From Sphingomonadales bacterium (GTDB lineage Bacteria > Pseudomonadota > Alphaproteobacteria > Sphingomonadales > Sphingomonadaceae): 60,621 bases of DNA. The stretch's first letter is position 1; each line of letters begins with the position of its first letter. Shown in pieces: positions 19,913-28,583 of this stretch. Position numbers and translations under genes: made by a program. The notes beneath the pieces were generated by a model. It was not told the origin of the DNA. It saw only the letters and a list, made by a program, of their open reading frames with translations, and did not search any database. The stretch covers positions 1-60,621 of the forward strand of contig JAIXYT010000045.1 of assembly GCA_027490095.1 (NCBI GenBank), given 5' to 3'.

Positions 19913-21108
19913 CTAATTCTTGAGCGCCTCGACACCGGGAAGCGGCTTGCCTTCCATCCACTCCAGGAAGGCCCCTCCCGCCGTCGAGACGAAGGTGAAC
20001 CTTTCGGCGACGCCGGCATGGTTCAGGGCTGCAACCGTGTCGCCCCCGCCTGCCACGCTGACCAGCGTACCACCGTCCGTCAGCGCCGCCGCCGTTTCCG
20101 CCAGCGCCACCGTCGCCCGGTCGAAGGGCGCCAGCTCGAACGCGCCCAGCGGCCCGTTCCACACGCAGGTCGCGCAGGTCTTCAGCACGTCGCCCAGCGC
20201 TTCCACCGCATGCGGCCCCAGATCAAGGATCATCTCGTCCGCGGCAACATCGTTCACATTGGCGACGCGATCCTGCGCATGCGCCTTGAACTCCTTCGCC
20301 ACCACCACGTCCCACGGCAGGTGCACGGTGCACCCCGAGGCTTCCGCCCGCGCCAGGATGCCCCGCGCTGTCTCGGCCAGATCATGCTCGCACAGGCTCT
20401 TGCCCACCGCGATGCCCTTTGCCGCCAGGAAGGTGTTCGCCATCCCGCCGCCGATGATCAAATGATCCACCTTGCCCACAAGGTTGGTCAGCACATCCAG
20501 TTTCGAGGAAACCTTGGCGCCCCCTACGACAGCCGCCACCGGGCGCTGCGGGCTCCCCAGCGCCGCCTCCAGCGCCTTCAGCTCCGCCTCCATCGACCGC
20601 CCCGCATAGGCCGGCAGCACATGGGCCAGCCCCTCGGTCGAGGCATGCGCCCGGTGCGCCGCCGAAAAGGCATCGTTCACATAGAAATCGCCCAGCTTCG
20701 CCATCTCGGCCACGAAGCCCGGATCATTGGCCTCCTCGCCGGGATGGAAACGCGTGTTCTCCAGCACCGTCACGGTCCCGTTGCCGAGCCTGCGGGTCAT
20801 CGCCGCCATGTCATCGCCGATGCAGTCCTGCAGAAACCCCACGGGCCGCCCCAGCACCTCCGAAAGCGCGTGCACCACCTGCTTCAGCGAATATTCGGCA
20901 CTGGCCTGCCCCTTGGGGCGGCCGAAATGCGCCAGCAGCAGCACCTTGGCCCCGCGGTCGGCGAGGCTTGCAATGGTCGGCACCGCCGCCTCCAGCCGCG
21001 TCGCATCCGTCACCGCCGCGCCGTCCATCGGCACATTCAGGTCCACCCGCACCAGGGCCCGCTGGCCCGAGAGGTCTTCGCCCAGATCGTCGAGCGTGCG
21101 GAATCCCA

Positions 21109-21109
<1 letters not shown>
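19913..21109 (-). CDS. pgk: Phosphoglycerate kinase
   Basis: Pgk transfers phosphate between 1,3-bisphosphoglycerate and ADP. The 398-residue protein has the N-terminal signature [19 protein letters not shown], the [11 protein letters not shown] substrate loop and [11 protein letters not shown]. The nucleotide-side signature WNGPLGAFE and the C-terminal [13 protein letters not shown] follow, the last two forming the hinge and ATP site. ATG at 21109 shares one base with the gap stop (TGATG), indicating coupling to gap. Confidence 0.97.
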
Positions 21110-22110
<1,001 letters not shown>

Positions 22111-22136
22111 GTCCCGCTCCTTGCTCTCGGGCTGTT

Positions 22137-24116
22137 TCAGACAGCCGCGTTCAGTTTCTGCTGCACCCGCGAGGAAATGGCCGCCGCGGTCAAGCCGAAA
22201 TGTTGGTAAAGGTCGCCCGCCGGCGCCGACGCCCCGAAGCTGTCGATGCCGATCATCAGCCCGTCGCTCCCCACGATCCGCTCCCAGCCGAAGGTGCTGC
22301 CCGCCTCCACCGAAACCTTCAGCACATCGGTCGGAAACAGGCTGCAGTCGCCCCGCTCGCGATAGAGCTCCCAGCAGGGCATGGACACCACGTCGGCCCC
22401 GATCCCGTCGGCCTCCAGCAGCTTCGCCGCGTCCACCGCAATCGACACTTCCGACCCCGTCGCCACAAGCACCACCCGGCGCGGCGCCGTCGCCGCGATC
22501 AGCCGGTAGGCGCCTGCCGCAGACCGGTTCGCATCCGTGTCGCAGCGCAGCAGCGGCAGGTTCTGCCGGGAAAGCGCCAGCACCGAGGGGCGGCTGCGGT
22601 CGGCCAGCGCCAGCTCCCAGCACTCCGCCGTCTCGATGGCGTCGGCTGGGCGGTACACAGCCACATTCGGCATCGCCCGCAGGCTCGCCAGATGCTCGAT
22701 CGGCTGGTGCGTCGGCCCGTCCTCGCCCAGGCCGATCGAATCATGCGTCATCACATAGATGGCACCGACCTGCTGCAGCGCCGACAGGCGGATCGCCGCC
22801 CGCGCATAATCGGCGAACACCAGGAAGGTGCCGCCATAGGGAATGATCCCCCCATGCAGCGCCATCCCGTTCATCGCGGCCGCCATACCGAACTCGCGGA
22901 TGCCATAGTGGATGTGCCGGCCGCCGTAATCGGCGGCCGAAAGAACACCCTGCCCCTTGGTCAGCGTCAGGTTGGAACCCGTGAGGTCGGCCGAACCGCC
23001 GACCAGCTCGGGCAGCTGCCCGTTCAGAACCTGCAGCGCCATTTCCGAGGACTTGCGCGTCGCAAGCGGCTTCGGATCGGCCACCAGCGACGCCTTGAAC
23101 GCCGACAGGTCCACAGCAGGCGCATCGCCCGACATGCGGCGCATGAACGCGGCGCCCGTCGGATCAGCCGCAAGCCGCGCGGCCCACGCCGCATGCGCAC
23201 CCGCACCCCGCGCGCCCACAGCCGCCCAGGCAGCCCGGATGTCCGCTGGCACTTCGAACGGCGCATGGGCCCAGCCCAGCTTCGCCCGCGCACCCTCCAC
23301 CTCGGCAGCACCCAGCGGGCTGCCGTGCGTCTTCTCGCTGCCCGCCTTGGTCGGCGCGCCATAGCCGATCACCGTCTTGCACTGCACCAGCGTCGGCAGG
23401 TCGGACGCCGCCGCTTCGTCCAGCGCCGCGCGGATCGAAGCCGGGTCATGCCCGTCGCACGCCACCACATGCCAGCCGGCCGAGCGAAACCGCGCCGGCA
23501 CATCCTCGCTCGACGACACTGAAATCGGCCCGTCGATCGAAATGCCGTTGTCGTCCCACAAGAGCTTCAGCCGCCCCAGCTTCAGATGCCCCGCAAGCCC
23601 GATCGCCTCGTGGGAAATGCCCTCCATCAGGCAGCCGTCGCCGGCGATCACCCAGGTCCGGTGATCGACCAGCGCGTCCCCGAATTCGGCATTCAGGTGC
23701 CGCTCGGCAATCGCCATCCCCACCGCCATCGCCAGCCCCTGGCCCAGCGGGCCGGTGGTGCATTCCACGCCTGCCAGCTCGAAATTCTCCGGGTGGCCCG
23801 CACACGGGCTCCCCAGCTGGCGGAACCGCCTGATGTCCTCCAGCGTCGGCCGGGCATAGCCCGTCAGGTGGAGAAGCGCGTAGATCAGCATCGACCCATG
23901 GCCGGCCGACAGCACGAAGCGGTCCCGGTCGGGCCAGCGCGGGTCGGCCGCATCGAAGGTCAGATACTCGCCCCACAGGATGGTGGCGACATCCGCCATG
24001 CCCATCGGCATCCCGGGGTGGCCGCTGTTTGCTGCCTCCACCGCGTCCATCGCAAGCGCCCGCACGGCATTCGCCATCGGCGCCAGAAGATGATCGGCAA
24101 GCTTGTTCGAAGCCAT
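22137..24116 (-). CDS. tkt: Transketolase
   Basis: Transketolase moves two-carbon ketol units in the pentose phosphate pathway using thiamine diphosphate. Motifs seen are [15 protein letters not shown] near residue 30, the TPP motif [13 protein letters not shown] followed by [10 protein letters not shown], and the conserved [16 protein letters not shown] of the central domain. The 659-residue length is standard. ATG at 24116 is preceded by GAGGG; a GTG four codons upstream is also possible. It heads the tkt-gap-pgk-aldolase operon and diverges from the zapA operon across a 245-base spacer. Confidence 0.96.
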   Translation of the reverse strand: MASNKLADHLLAPMANAVRALAMDAVEAANSGHPGMPMGMADVATILWGEYLTFDAADPRWPDRDRFVLSAGHGSMLIYALLHLTGYARPTLEDIRRFRQLGSPCAGHPENFELAGVECTTGPLGQGLAMAVGMAIAERHLNAEFGDALVDHRTWVIAGDGCLMEGISHEAIGLAGHLKLGRLKLLWDDNGISIDGPISVSSSEDVPARFRSAGWHVVACDGHDPASIRAALDEAAASDLPTLVQCKTVIGYGAPTKAGSEKTHGSPLGAAEVEGARAKLGWAHAPFEVPADIRAAWAAVGARGAGAHAAWAARLAADPTGAAFMRRMSGDAPAVDLSAFKASLVADPKPLATRKSSEMALQVLNGQLPELVGGSADLTGSNLTLTKGQGVLSAADYGGRHIHYGIREFGMAAAMNGMALHGGIIPYGGTFLVFADYARAAIRLSALQQVGAIYVMTHDSIGLGEDGPTHQPIEHLASLRAMPNVAVYRPADAIETAECWELALADRSRPSVLALSRQNLPLLRCDTDANRSAAGAYRLIAATAPRRVVLVATGSEVSIAVDAAKLLEADGIGADVVSMPCWELYRERGDCSLFPTDVLKVSVEAGSTFGWERIVGSDGLMIGIDSFGASAPAGDLYQHFGLTAAAISSRVQQKLNAAV

Positions 24117-24267
24117 CGGGCGGGGCACCCTCGTGTCCTGAGGAGGTTGAGAAACAGGCAGTCAAACTGCCCGAATCGCACGCCCTTCGCCGTCTCGACG
24201 GGCCCGGTTGCGCGGCGCCCTCCTCGCAAAGCCGCCGCTGGAAATCAACGCCGCAGGGAACAACTCG

Positions 24268-24311
24268 TTACAAAGCAAACATTGACGCAAATATAAACAG
24301 TGCCTTATCTG
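24268..24311 (+). promoter_or_regulatory. Candidate sigma-70 promoter(s) for the zapA operon
   Basis: Two overlapping candidates lie in an AT-rich patch within otherwise GC-rich DNA between tkt and the zapA operon. One is TTACAA-N18-TATAAA (24268-24297). The other is TTGACG-N18-TATCTG (24282-24311), whose -35 is close to the alphaproteobacterial consensus. Both point toward the small ORF and zapA. The rest of the 24117-24361 spacer should also hold the tkt promoter on the other strand, but no convincing boxes were found for it. Confidence 0.4.
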
Positions 24312-24361
24312 CAGGCGTCAAGATGTTGGAGGAACGACTCTTGACCGGTCGGAGCGAATCC

Positions 24362-24565
24362 ATGAAGCGTGAGCACACGGGGGTGTCAGAAATGAGTGAT
24401 GTGCTCGCGCGGATCGAGTCCGCGCTCCGAAGATCCGAAGCCGCAGCAGAGCGTCTGGGTCAGCGGCACCGGGGGCTGCGCAACGCCGCCCGCGACACGC
24501 TGGCCGGCATCGACCGGCTGCTGCAGGCAAGCCCACGGACAGACGGAGCAGGGTCGGATGGCTGA
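24362..24565 (+). CDS. Small helical protein upstream of zapA
   Basis: A 67-residue ORF with a heptad-like charged helix (MSDVLARIESALRRSEAAAERLGQR). It overlaps the zapA start by 8 bases, so the two are probably translated together. Similar small ORFs commonly precede zapA in sphingomonads, but I know no function for them. Three starts are possible: ATG 24362 with GGAG seven bases upstream (used here), TTG 24341 with GGAGGA seven bases upstream, and ATG 24392 directly before the conserved helix. Composition suggests a coiled-coil partner for the division machinery; this is inference. Confidence 0.55.
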   Translation: MKREHTGVSEMSDVLARIESALRRSEAAAERLGQRHRGLRNAARDTLAGIDRLLQASPRTDGAGSDG

Positions 24566-24926
24566 AGTCACGCTTTCGGTCGGCGGGCGGGCCTACAAGC
24601 TCGCCTGTCGCGACGGAGAAGAGGATGATCTGCGCGCAGCGGGCGGCCTGCTGGAATCGCGCGTCGCGTCGCTGATGGAGGCGCACGGCGCCGTCGCGGA
24701 ACCGCGGCTGCTGCTGATGGCCGCCCTGCTGGTGTCCGGCGAGCTTCTCGAGCGCAAGTCGAACGAGGCACGGCTGACGCCCTTTGCAGCGCAACCCGCA
24801 TCCGGCGAAGGCCCCGACCGTGCTGCCCCCGACCATGCAGGACCCGACCGCGCTGCCTACGAAGCGCTCGCCGCCCGGGCCGAGGCGCTTGCCCGCCGGC
24901 TCGAAGAGGCTGCTGCCGCCTCCTGA
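24558..24926 (+). CDS. zapA: Cell division protein ZapA
   Basis: ZapA binds and bundles FtsZ filaments at the division ring. The 122-residue protein opens with AEVTLSVGGRAYKLACRDGEEDDL, the ZapA N-terminal domain. LLESRVASLMEA and LLMAALLVSGELLERK follow as the dimerisation helix region. The C-terminal third is Ala/Pro-rich with a final coiled helix. Position supports the call: zapA, 6S RNA and 5-formyltetrahydrofolate cyclo-ligase form a widely conserved proteobacterial string. Confidence 0.9.
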   Translation: MAEVTLSVGGRAYKLACRDGEEDDLRAAGGLLESRVASLMEAHGAVAEPRLLLMAALLVSGELLERKSNEARLTPFAAQPASGEGPDRAAPDHAGPDRAAYEALAARAEALARRLEEAAAAS

Positions 24927-24944
24927 CACGCACCGTTGCGGGGG

Positions 24945-24973
24945 TTGAGCCGACACCCGCCTCTGCCTACATT
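24945..24973 (+). promoter_or_regulatory. Promoter of 6S RNA
   Basis: TTGAGC (24945-24950) and TACATT (24968-24973) are separated by 17 bases, which fits a sigma-70 promoter. The predicted start, about 7 bases on, coincides with the 5' strand of the 6S RNA closing stem at 24980. Confidence 0.6.
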
Positions 24974-24979
24974 GGAGGC

Positions 24980-25136
24980 GGCGGGTACTGCACGATGCGC
25001 GCAATCGAGCATCCCTGAGGCGATAAACACATCCAAGGGGGTTGTCCCTGCCGGGCTCCTGGGCCCGATCATACGGCTCCCACCTGACGTTCTGGCGTCA
25101 GAGGATCTTCATGCAAACGGTCACGCGGTCCCGCCA
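24980..25136 (+). ncRNA. ssrS: 6S RNA
   Basis: 6S RNA binds sigma-70 RNA polymerase by mimicking an open promoter and shifts transcription in stationary phase. The call rests on several agreeing signs. It lies between zapA and the cyclo-ligase gene, the normal ssrS site. A promoter ends 7 bases before it. GGCGGG (24980-24985) plus AC pairs with GU plus CCCGCC (25130-25135) as a closing stem. CCCTGAGGCGATA (25013-25025) resembles the CCCTGAGCCGATA stretch at the 5' side of the E. coli 6S bubble. An internal hairpin CTGACG/CGTCAG lies at 25084-25101. The length of about 157 nt is typical; ends are approximate. Confidence 0.78.
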
Positions 25137-25165
25137 CCCCGCGCCCAGCCCACGGAGCCGCTCCA

Positions 25166-25801
25166 CTGGCCCTGCCACCCGACAGCATCGACGACGGCGT
25201 CGACGACAGCACCCACGCTGCCCGCACAGCGCTCAGGCGCACCGCGCGCGCCGCGCGCAGCGCCTTCGTGGGCGCGCTCGCCGGGCCGGTCCGGCGCGCC
25301 CTGGAAGCAGCGCTGGCGGCAAACATCCTGCCCGCCCTCGGACCGCCCGGCATCCTCGGCAGCTATGCCGCCGTCGGCGACGAAGCCGACCCGGCCGCGC
25401 TGGAAGAGGCCGCGCGCGCCGCAGGCTGGCGCACCGCCTTCCCGCGCGCCACGGCCGGGGCCCCGCTTGCATTCCATGCCGCCACTTTCGCCGAGCTCGC
25501 CCCGGGGTTCCGCGGCATTCCGGAGCCGCCGGAAACGCATCCCGCAGTCCGCCCGTCCGTGCTGCTGGTGCCGCTCGTCGCCGTGGACCGCGGCGGCAAT
25601 CGCCTCGGCCAGGGGGGCGGCCATTACGATCGGACCCTGTCCGCGTTGCGGGCAACGGGCCCCCTTTTCGCGATCGGGATCGCCTGGGACATGCAGATCC
25701 TCGCCGATCTACCCGCGCGCCCCTGGGATCAGCCGCTCGACGCCATTGCGACACCGACGGCCTTCCACCGCGTGCCGCACACGGCTACAGGGCGGGCATG
25801 A
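25166..25801 (+). CDS. 5-formyltetrahydrofolate cyclo-ligase, probable non-standard start
   Basis: This enzyme uses ATP to turn 5-formyl-THF into 5,10-methenyl-THF. The C-terminal half has the family motif GQGGGHYDRTL and the IGIAWDMQIL strand. The N-terminal helix ALRRTARAARSAF also fits. No ATG, GTG or TTG in frame precedes that helix. The first standard start is GTG 25268, which would delete it. A CTG at 25166 lies eight bases after GGAG and would give 211 residues, near the family length, so it is used here as a tentative start. The gene follows 6S RNA and overlaps the DUF2842 start (ATGA). Confidence 0.7.
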   Translation: MALPPDSIDDGVDDSTHAARTALRRTARAARSAFVGALAGPVRRALEAALAANILPALGPPGILGSYAAVGDEADPAALEEAARAAGWRTAFPRATAGAPLAFHAATFAELAPGFRGIPEPPETHPAVRPSVLLVPLVAVDRGGNRLGQGGGHYDRTLSALRATGPLFAIGIAWDMQILADLPARPWDQPLDAIATPTAFHRVPHTATGRA

Positions 25802-26007
25802 CACCGTCCCTCAGGCGGCCCTTCGGCATCCTTGCCATCCTCGTGGGCATCCTCGCCTATGCCCTGTTCGCGGTCTGGCTGTTCGAGCCGGTCGCAACGC
25901 TCCACCCGCTGATTCAGCTGCCCATCTGGGCGGTGCTCGGCGTCGCATGGGTCTTCCCGCTGAAGCCCGTGATGATCTGGATCGAAACCGGCAAGTGGCG
26001 GCCATGA
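25798..26007 (+). CDS. DUF2842 domain membrane protein
   Basis: A 69-residue protein with two membrane helices, GILAILVGILAYALFAVWLF and LPIWAVLGVAWVFPL, and a conserved ending LKPVMIWIETGKW that is characteristic of DUF2842. This family is found mainly in alphaproteobacteria and has no known function. The ATG overlaps the cyclo-ligase stop and its own stop overlaps the chorismate mutase start, so the three genes are a tight translational unit. Confidence 0.8.
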   Translation: MTPSLRRPFGILAILVGILAYALFAVWLFEPVATLHPLIQLPIWAVLGVAWVFPLKPVMIWIETGKWRP

Positions 26008-26324
26008 TCGCACCCCGGATCCCCCCCGAAGCCTGCGCCAGCATGGCCGACGTCCGCGCAGGGGTGGACGGGCTCGACCGCGAGCTGGTCGCCCTGCTTG
26101 CCGAACGCTTCCGCTTCATGGACGCAGCCGCCCGCATCAAGCCCGCCCGCGACCAGGTCCGCGACGAGGCGCGCAAACGCCAGGTCATCGCCAACGCGCA
26201 AGGCCATGCCCGGCGCCTTGGCCTCGACCCTGCGGTCGTCGCACATCTGTGGGAACTGCTGGTCGAAGCCTCGATCGCCCACGAATTCGAGCAGTGGGAC
26301 CGGCTGAGGCCCGCCGCGGAATAG
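26004..26324 (+). CDS. Chorismate mutase, AroQ (type II) class
   Basis: A 106-residue all-helical protein. It shows the AroQ pattern: VRAGVDGLDRELVALLAERFRFMDAAARIK, then RDEARKRQVIANAQGHARRLGL and a third helix with VAHLWELLVEASIAHEFEQWD. This family makes prephenate from chorismate for Phe and Tyr synthesis; some close relatives (PchB) are isochorismate-pyruvate lyases. The Arg and Lys of helices 1 and 2 expected at the active site are present. The start overlaps the DUF2842 stop by 3 bases. A long open frame running in from upstream is a shadow. Confidence 0.82.
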   Translation: MIAPRIPPEACASMADVRAGVDGLDRELVALLAERFRFMDAAARIKPARDQVRDEARKRQVIANAQGHARRLGLDPAVVAHLWELLVEASIAHEFEQWDRLRPAAE

Positions 26325-26338
26325 CAGCCGGGCGCGGC

Positions 26339-26497
26339 CGGCAGCAAAGCTGCCGAGTCCGCTGAAAGGTTCAAGAAAGAACAAAGAAAAAGCGCGGCAG
26401 AGCCGCGCTGTCGGACCTGTCGACTGCAGGACACCTGCAATCGCAGGCCGGCCAGGCCTGCGGCGAGTCTGCAATCAGTGCTTCGCACTGATTGCAG
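26339..26497. repeat. Array of five hairpins between chorismate mutase and tRNA-Asp
   Basis: Five perfect inverted repeats follow one another in about 160 bases. They are 26339-26355 (7 bp, AAA loop), 26391-26409 (8 bp, AGA loop), 26425-26439 (6 bp, 3-base loop), 26442-26462 (8 bp, 5-base loop) and 26469-26497 (13 bp, TTC loop). The second is a terminator on the minus strand. The others lack T-runs. No ORF is supported in 26325-26513. Confidence 0.7.
26375..26409 (-). terminator. Intrinsic terminator downstream of tRNA-Asp
   Basis: On the minus strand the stem AGCGCGGC/GCCGCGCT closes a 3-base loop and is followed by TTTTCTTTGTTCTTTC, a typical Rho-independent terminator. It ends transcription coming from the tRNA-Asp gene about 100 bases upstream. 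Confidence 0.75.
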
Positions 26498-26513
26498 CCG
26501 CCTCTGGCCAAAA

Positions 26514-26590
26514 TGGCGCGAGCGACGGGGCTCGAACCCGCGACCTCCGGCGTGACAGGCCGGCACTCTAACCGACTGAGCTACGCCCGC
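26514..26590 (-). tRNA. tRNA-Asp (GTC)
   Basis: Read on the minus strand, the sequence folds into a standard cloverleaf. The acceptor stem GCGGGCG pairs with CGCTCGC with one G-U pair. The anticodon arm is GCCGG-CCTGTCACG-CCGGA with anticodon GTC. The T arm contains GGTTCGAGCCCC. The discriminator is G and the CCA end is encoded in the DNA. 77 bases including CCA. Confidence 0.97.
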
Positions 26591-26642
26591 GCACTTTGGA
26601 GGCGCGGCTTTATGCGCGCCCCCCAACCCTGTCAAGCGCCTC

Positions 26643-27581
26643 TCAGCCCGCTTTCCCCATCCAGCCCAGAAGTTCCGCCGCCAGCTCTTCCCCCGCATCC
26701 TCCTGGCAGAAGTGCCCGGCCTCCGCGATCAGCCGGTGCGGCTGCCCCTTCGCCCCCGGAATCCGGGCCTGCAGCACCTTCTCGGCCCCCAGCGTCACGA
26801 AATCCTTGTCGCCGAACAGCGTCAGGAACGGCTTCTCGAAGCGCTCCAGCACGTTCCACGCAGCGCGATTCTCGGCCGCCGACGGCATGTCCGGGTCGGT
26901 CACCACCAGCATCGGGAAGCGCCGCGCGCCCGCCTTGAAGCTGTCGTCCGGGAAGGGCGCATTATAGGCCGCCTGCTCCGCGGCCCCGATCCCGCGCGCC
27001 GTGCCCATGTTCACGATCAGGCCCGAATCGAAGTCCGGCACGGTCTGGCTGAAATTGCGCCAGGCCTCGAACGCCTCCGAAGCCTTGCCCTCCCCCGTCG
27101 GCAGGAAGGTGTTCGCTGCGCACACGCGCACGAACCGCTCCGGCATCGCCGCCACCAGCCGCAGCCCGATCAGCCCGCCCCAGTCCTGGCAGAACAAGGT
27201 CACGCCTTCTGTCTGGCCGCGAATTCCAGACGCGGCGCCCAGCGCATTCGCAAGGAACCACTCCGACATCCACCCCACATGCCGCTCATAGGTGTAATCC
27301 TCCTGCGCGGTCGGCTTGTCGGAGCGCCCGAATCCCACCAGGTCCGGCGCCACGCAGCGATAGCCGGCCGCCACCAGCAGCGGGATCATCTTGCGATAGA
27401 GGTACGACCAGCTCGGCTCGCCGTGCATCAGCAGCACCACGGGCCCGTCGGCCGGCCCGGCGTCCACATGGGCAATCCGCAAGGGCCCCAGCGGCCCGCC
27501 GTCCACATCGATGGTCCGCACCGGAAAATCGAAACCGGCAAGTCCCTCGAACCGCGAATCAGGGGTGCGCAACACGGCCAT
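26643..27581 (-). CDS. Haloalkane dehalogenase-like alpha/beta hydrolase
   Basis: A 312-residue alpha/beta hydrolase of the DhlA/HLD-I type, which replaces a halogen on an alkane with hydroxyl through an Asp-ester intermediate. It has the oxyanion motif LLMHGEPSWSYLYRKM, the nucleophile Asp133 in LFCQDWGG, acid candidate Asp260 in FGDKD and base His290 in EAGHFCQED. Trp134 next to the nucleophile fits a halide-binding residue. Epoxide hydrolases share the fold, but the QDWGG elbow and HGEP motif favour dehalogenase. No signal peptide. It is divergent from hemF across a 113-base spacer. Confidence 0.8.
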   Translation of the reverse strand: MAVLRTPDSRFEGLAGFDFPVRTIDVDGGPLGPLRIAHVDAGPADGPVVLLMHGEPSWSYLYRKMIPLLVAAGYRCVAPDLVGFGRSDKPTAQEDYTYERHVGWMSEWFLANALGAASGIRGQTEGVTLFCQDWGGLIGLRLVAAMPERFVRVCAANTFLPTGEGKASEAFEAWRNFSQTVPDFDSGLIVNMGTARGIGAAEQAAYNAPFPDDSFKAGARRFPMLVVTDPDMPSAAENRAAWNVLERFEKPFLTLFGDKDFVTLGAEKVLQARIPGAKGQPHRLIAEAGHFCQEDAGEELAAELLGWMGKAG

Positions 27582-27694
27582 CGCTCGTCTCCTTCGCCGC
27601 CAAGTCTGCCGTCAAACAATCGGCACTTGCAAGGCCGACTTTTTCGAAAAACCAGCGGTTGCCCGCCCCGCCCCCGCGTGGCACCAAGGCGCCG

Positions 27695-28579
27695 ATGACC
27701 GACTTTGACCAACAGCAGCTAGCCGCCCAGGCCTGGTTCCGCAGCCTTCGTGACAGGATCACCGCCGAATTCGAGGCGATCGAGACGGAAGGCGCCAACC
27801 TCCCCGCACTCCCCAACGCGCCCGCAGACCCGGGGCGTTTCGTCTTCACCCCCTGGGAACGCACCGACCACAGCGGCGCGCCCGGCGGCGGCGGCACCAT
27901 GGGCGTCATGAAGGGCCGCATCTTCGAGAAAGTCGGCGTCAACATCTCCACCGTCCACGGCGAGTTCAACCCCGAGTTCGCGAAATCCATTCCCGGGGCG
28001 GACAAGGACCCGCGCTTCTTCGCCACCGGCATCAGCCTGGTTGCCCACATGGCCAACCCGAACGTGCCGGCCGTCCACATGAACACCCGCTTCCTCGTCA
28101 CGACGAAGCGCTGGTTCGGCGGCGGCGCAGACCTCAACCCCGCCCTCCCGCGCGACGACGACACCGCCTTCTTCAAGGGCGCGTTCGAACAGGCCTGCAA
28201 CCGCCACCACCCCGATTACTGGGCGAAGCACTCGGCCTGGTGCGACGAATATTTCCACATCCCGCACCGCAAGCGGAACCGCGGCGTCGGCGGCATCTTC
28301 TACGATTGGCTCCATGTCGAGGACCAGGCCCAGTTCGACGCCAACTTCGCCTACACGAAGGACGTCGGCGAAACCTTCCTCGCAACCTTCCCGGCGATCG
28401 TCCGCAAGCGCATGGGCCAGCCCTGGAGCGCCGACGAACGCCTCGCCCTGCTGCGCTACCGGGGCCTCTACGCCGAGTACAATCTCGTCTACGACCGCGG
28501 CACCACCTTCGGTCTGAAAACCGGCGGCAACACCGACGCCATCCTCATGAGCCTCCCTCCCGAAGCCCGCTGGGACTGA
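27695..28579 (+). CDS. hemF: Oxygen-dependent coproporphyrinogen III oxidase
   Basis: HemF decarboxylates coproporphyrinogen III to protoporphyrinogen IX using O2 in haem synthesis. The 294-residue protein contains GGGGTMGVMKGRIFEKVGVN, STVHGEFNPEF, the conserved RFLVTTKRWFGGGADLNP and a C-terminal EYNLVYDRGTTFGLKTGGN, all family signatures. ATG at 27695 is used. It converges with the TonB receptor gene, with 4 bases between the stop codons. The divergent spacer holds a perfect 12-base palindrome TTTTTCGAAAAA at 27640-27651. Confidence 0.96.
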   Translation: MTDFDQQQLAAQAWFRSLRDRITAEFEAIETEGANLPALPNAPADPGRFVFTPWERTDHSGAPGGGGTMGVMKGRIFEKVGVNISTVHGEFNPEFAKSIPGADKDPRFFATGISLVAHMANPNVPAVHMNTRFLVTTKRWFGGGADLNPALPRDDDTAFFKGAFEQACNRHHPDYWAKHSAWCDEYFHIPHRKRNRGVGGIFYDWLHVEDQAQFDANFAYTKDVGETFLATFPAIVRKRMGQPWSADERLALLRYRGLYAEYNLVYDRGTTFGLKTGGNTDAILMSLPPEARWD

Positions 28580-28583
28580 CGAC

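Noticed and set aside
24117-24267. tkt promoter on the minus strand
   Set aside because: A promoter must be in the spacer, but no -35/-10 pair with correct spacing was convincing on that strand.
24936-26324. 462-codon open frame that includes chorismate mutase at its end
   Set aside because: The upstream part overlaps 6S RNA, the cyclo-ligase and DUF2842 in other frames and has no family motif. Only the last 107 codons are kept.
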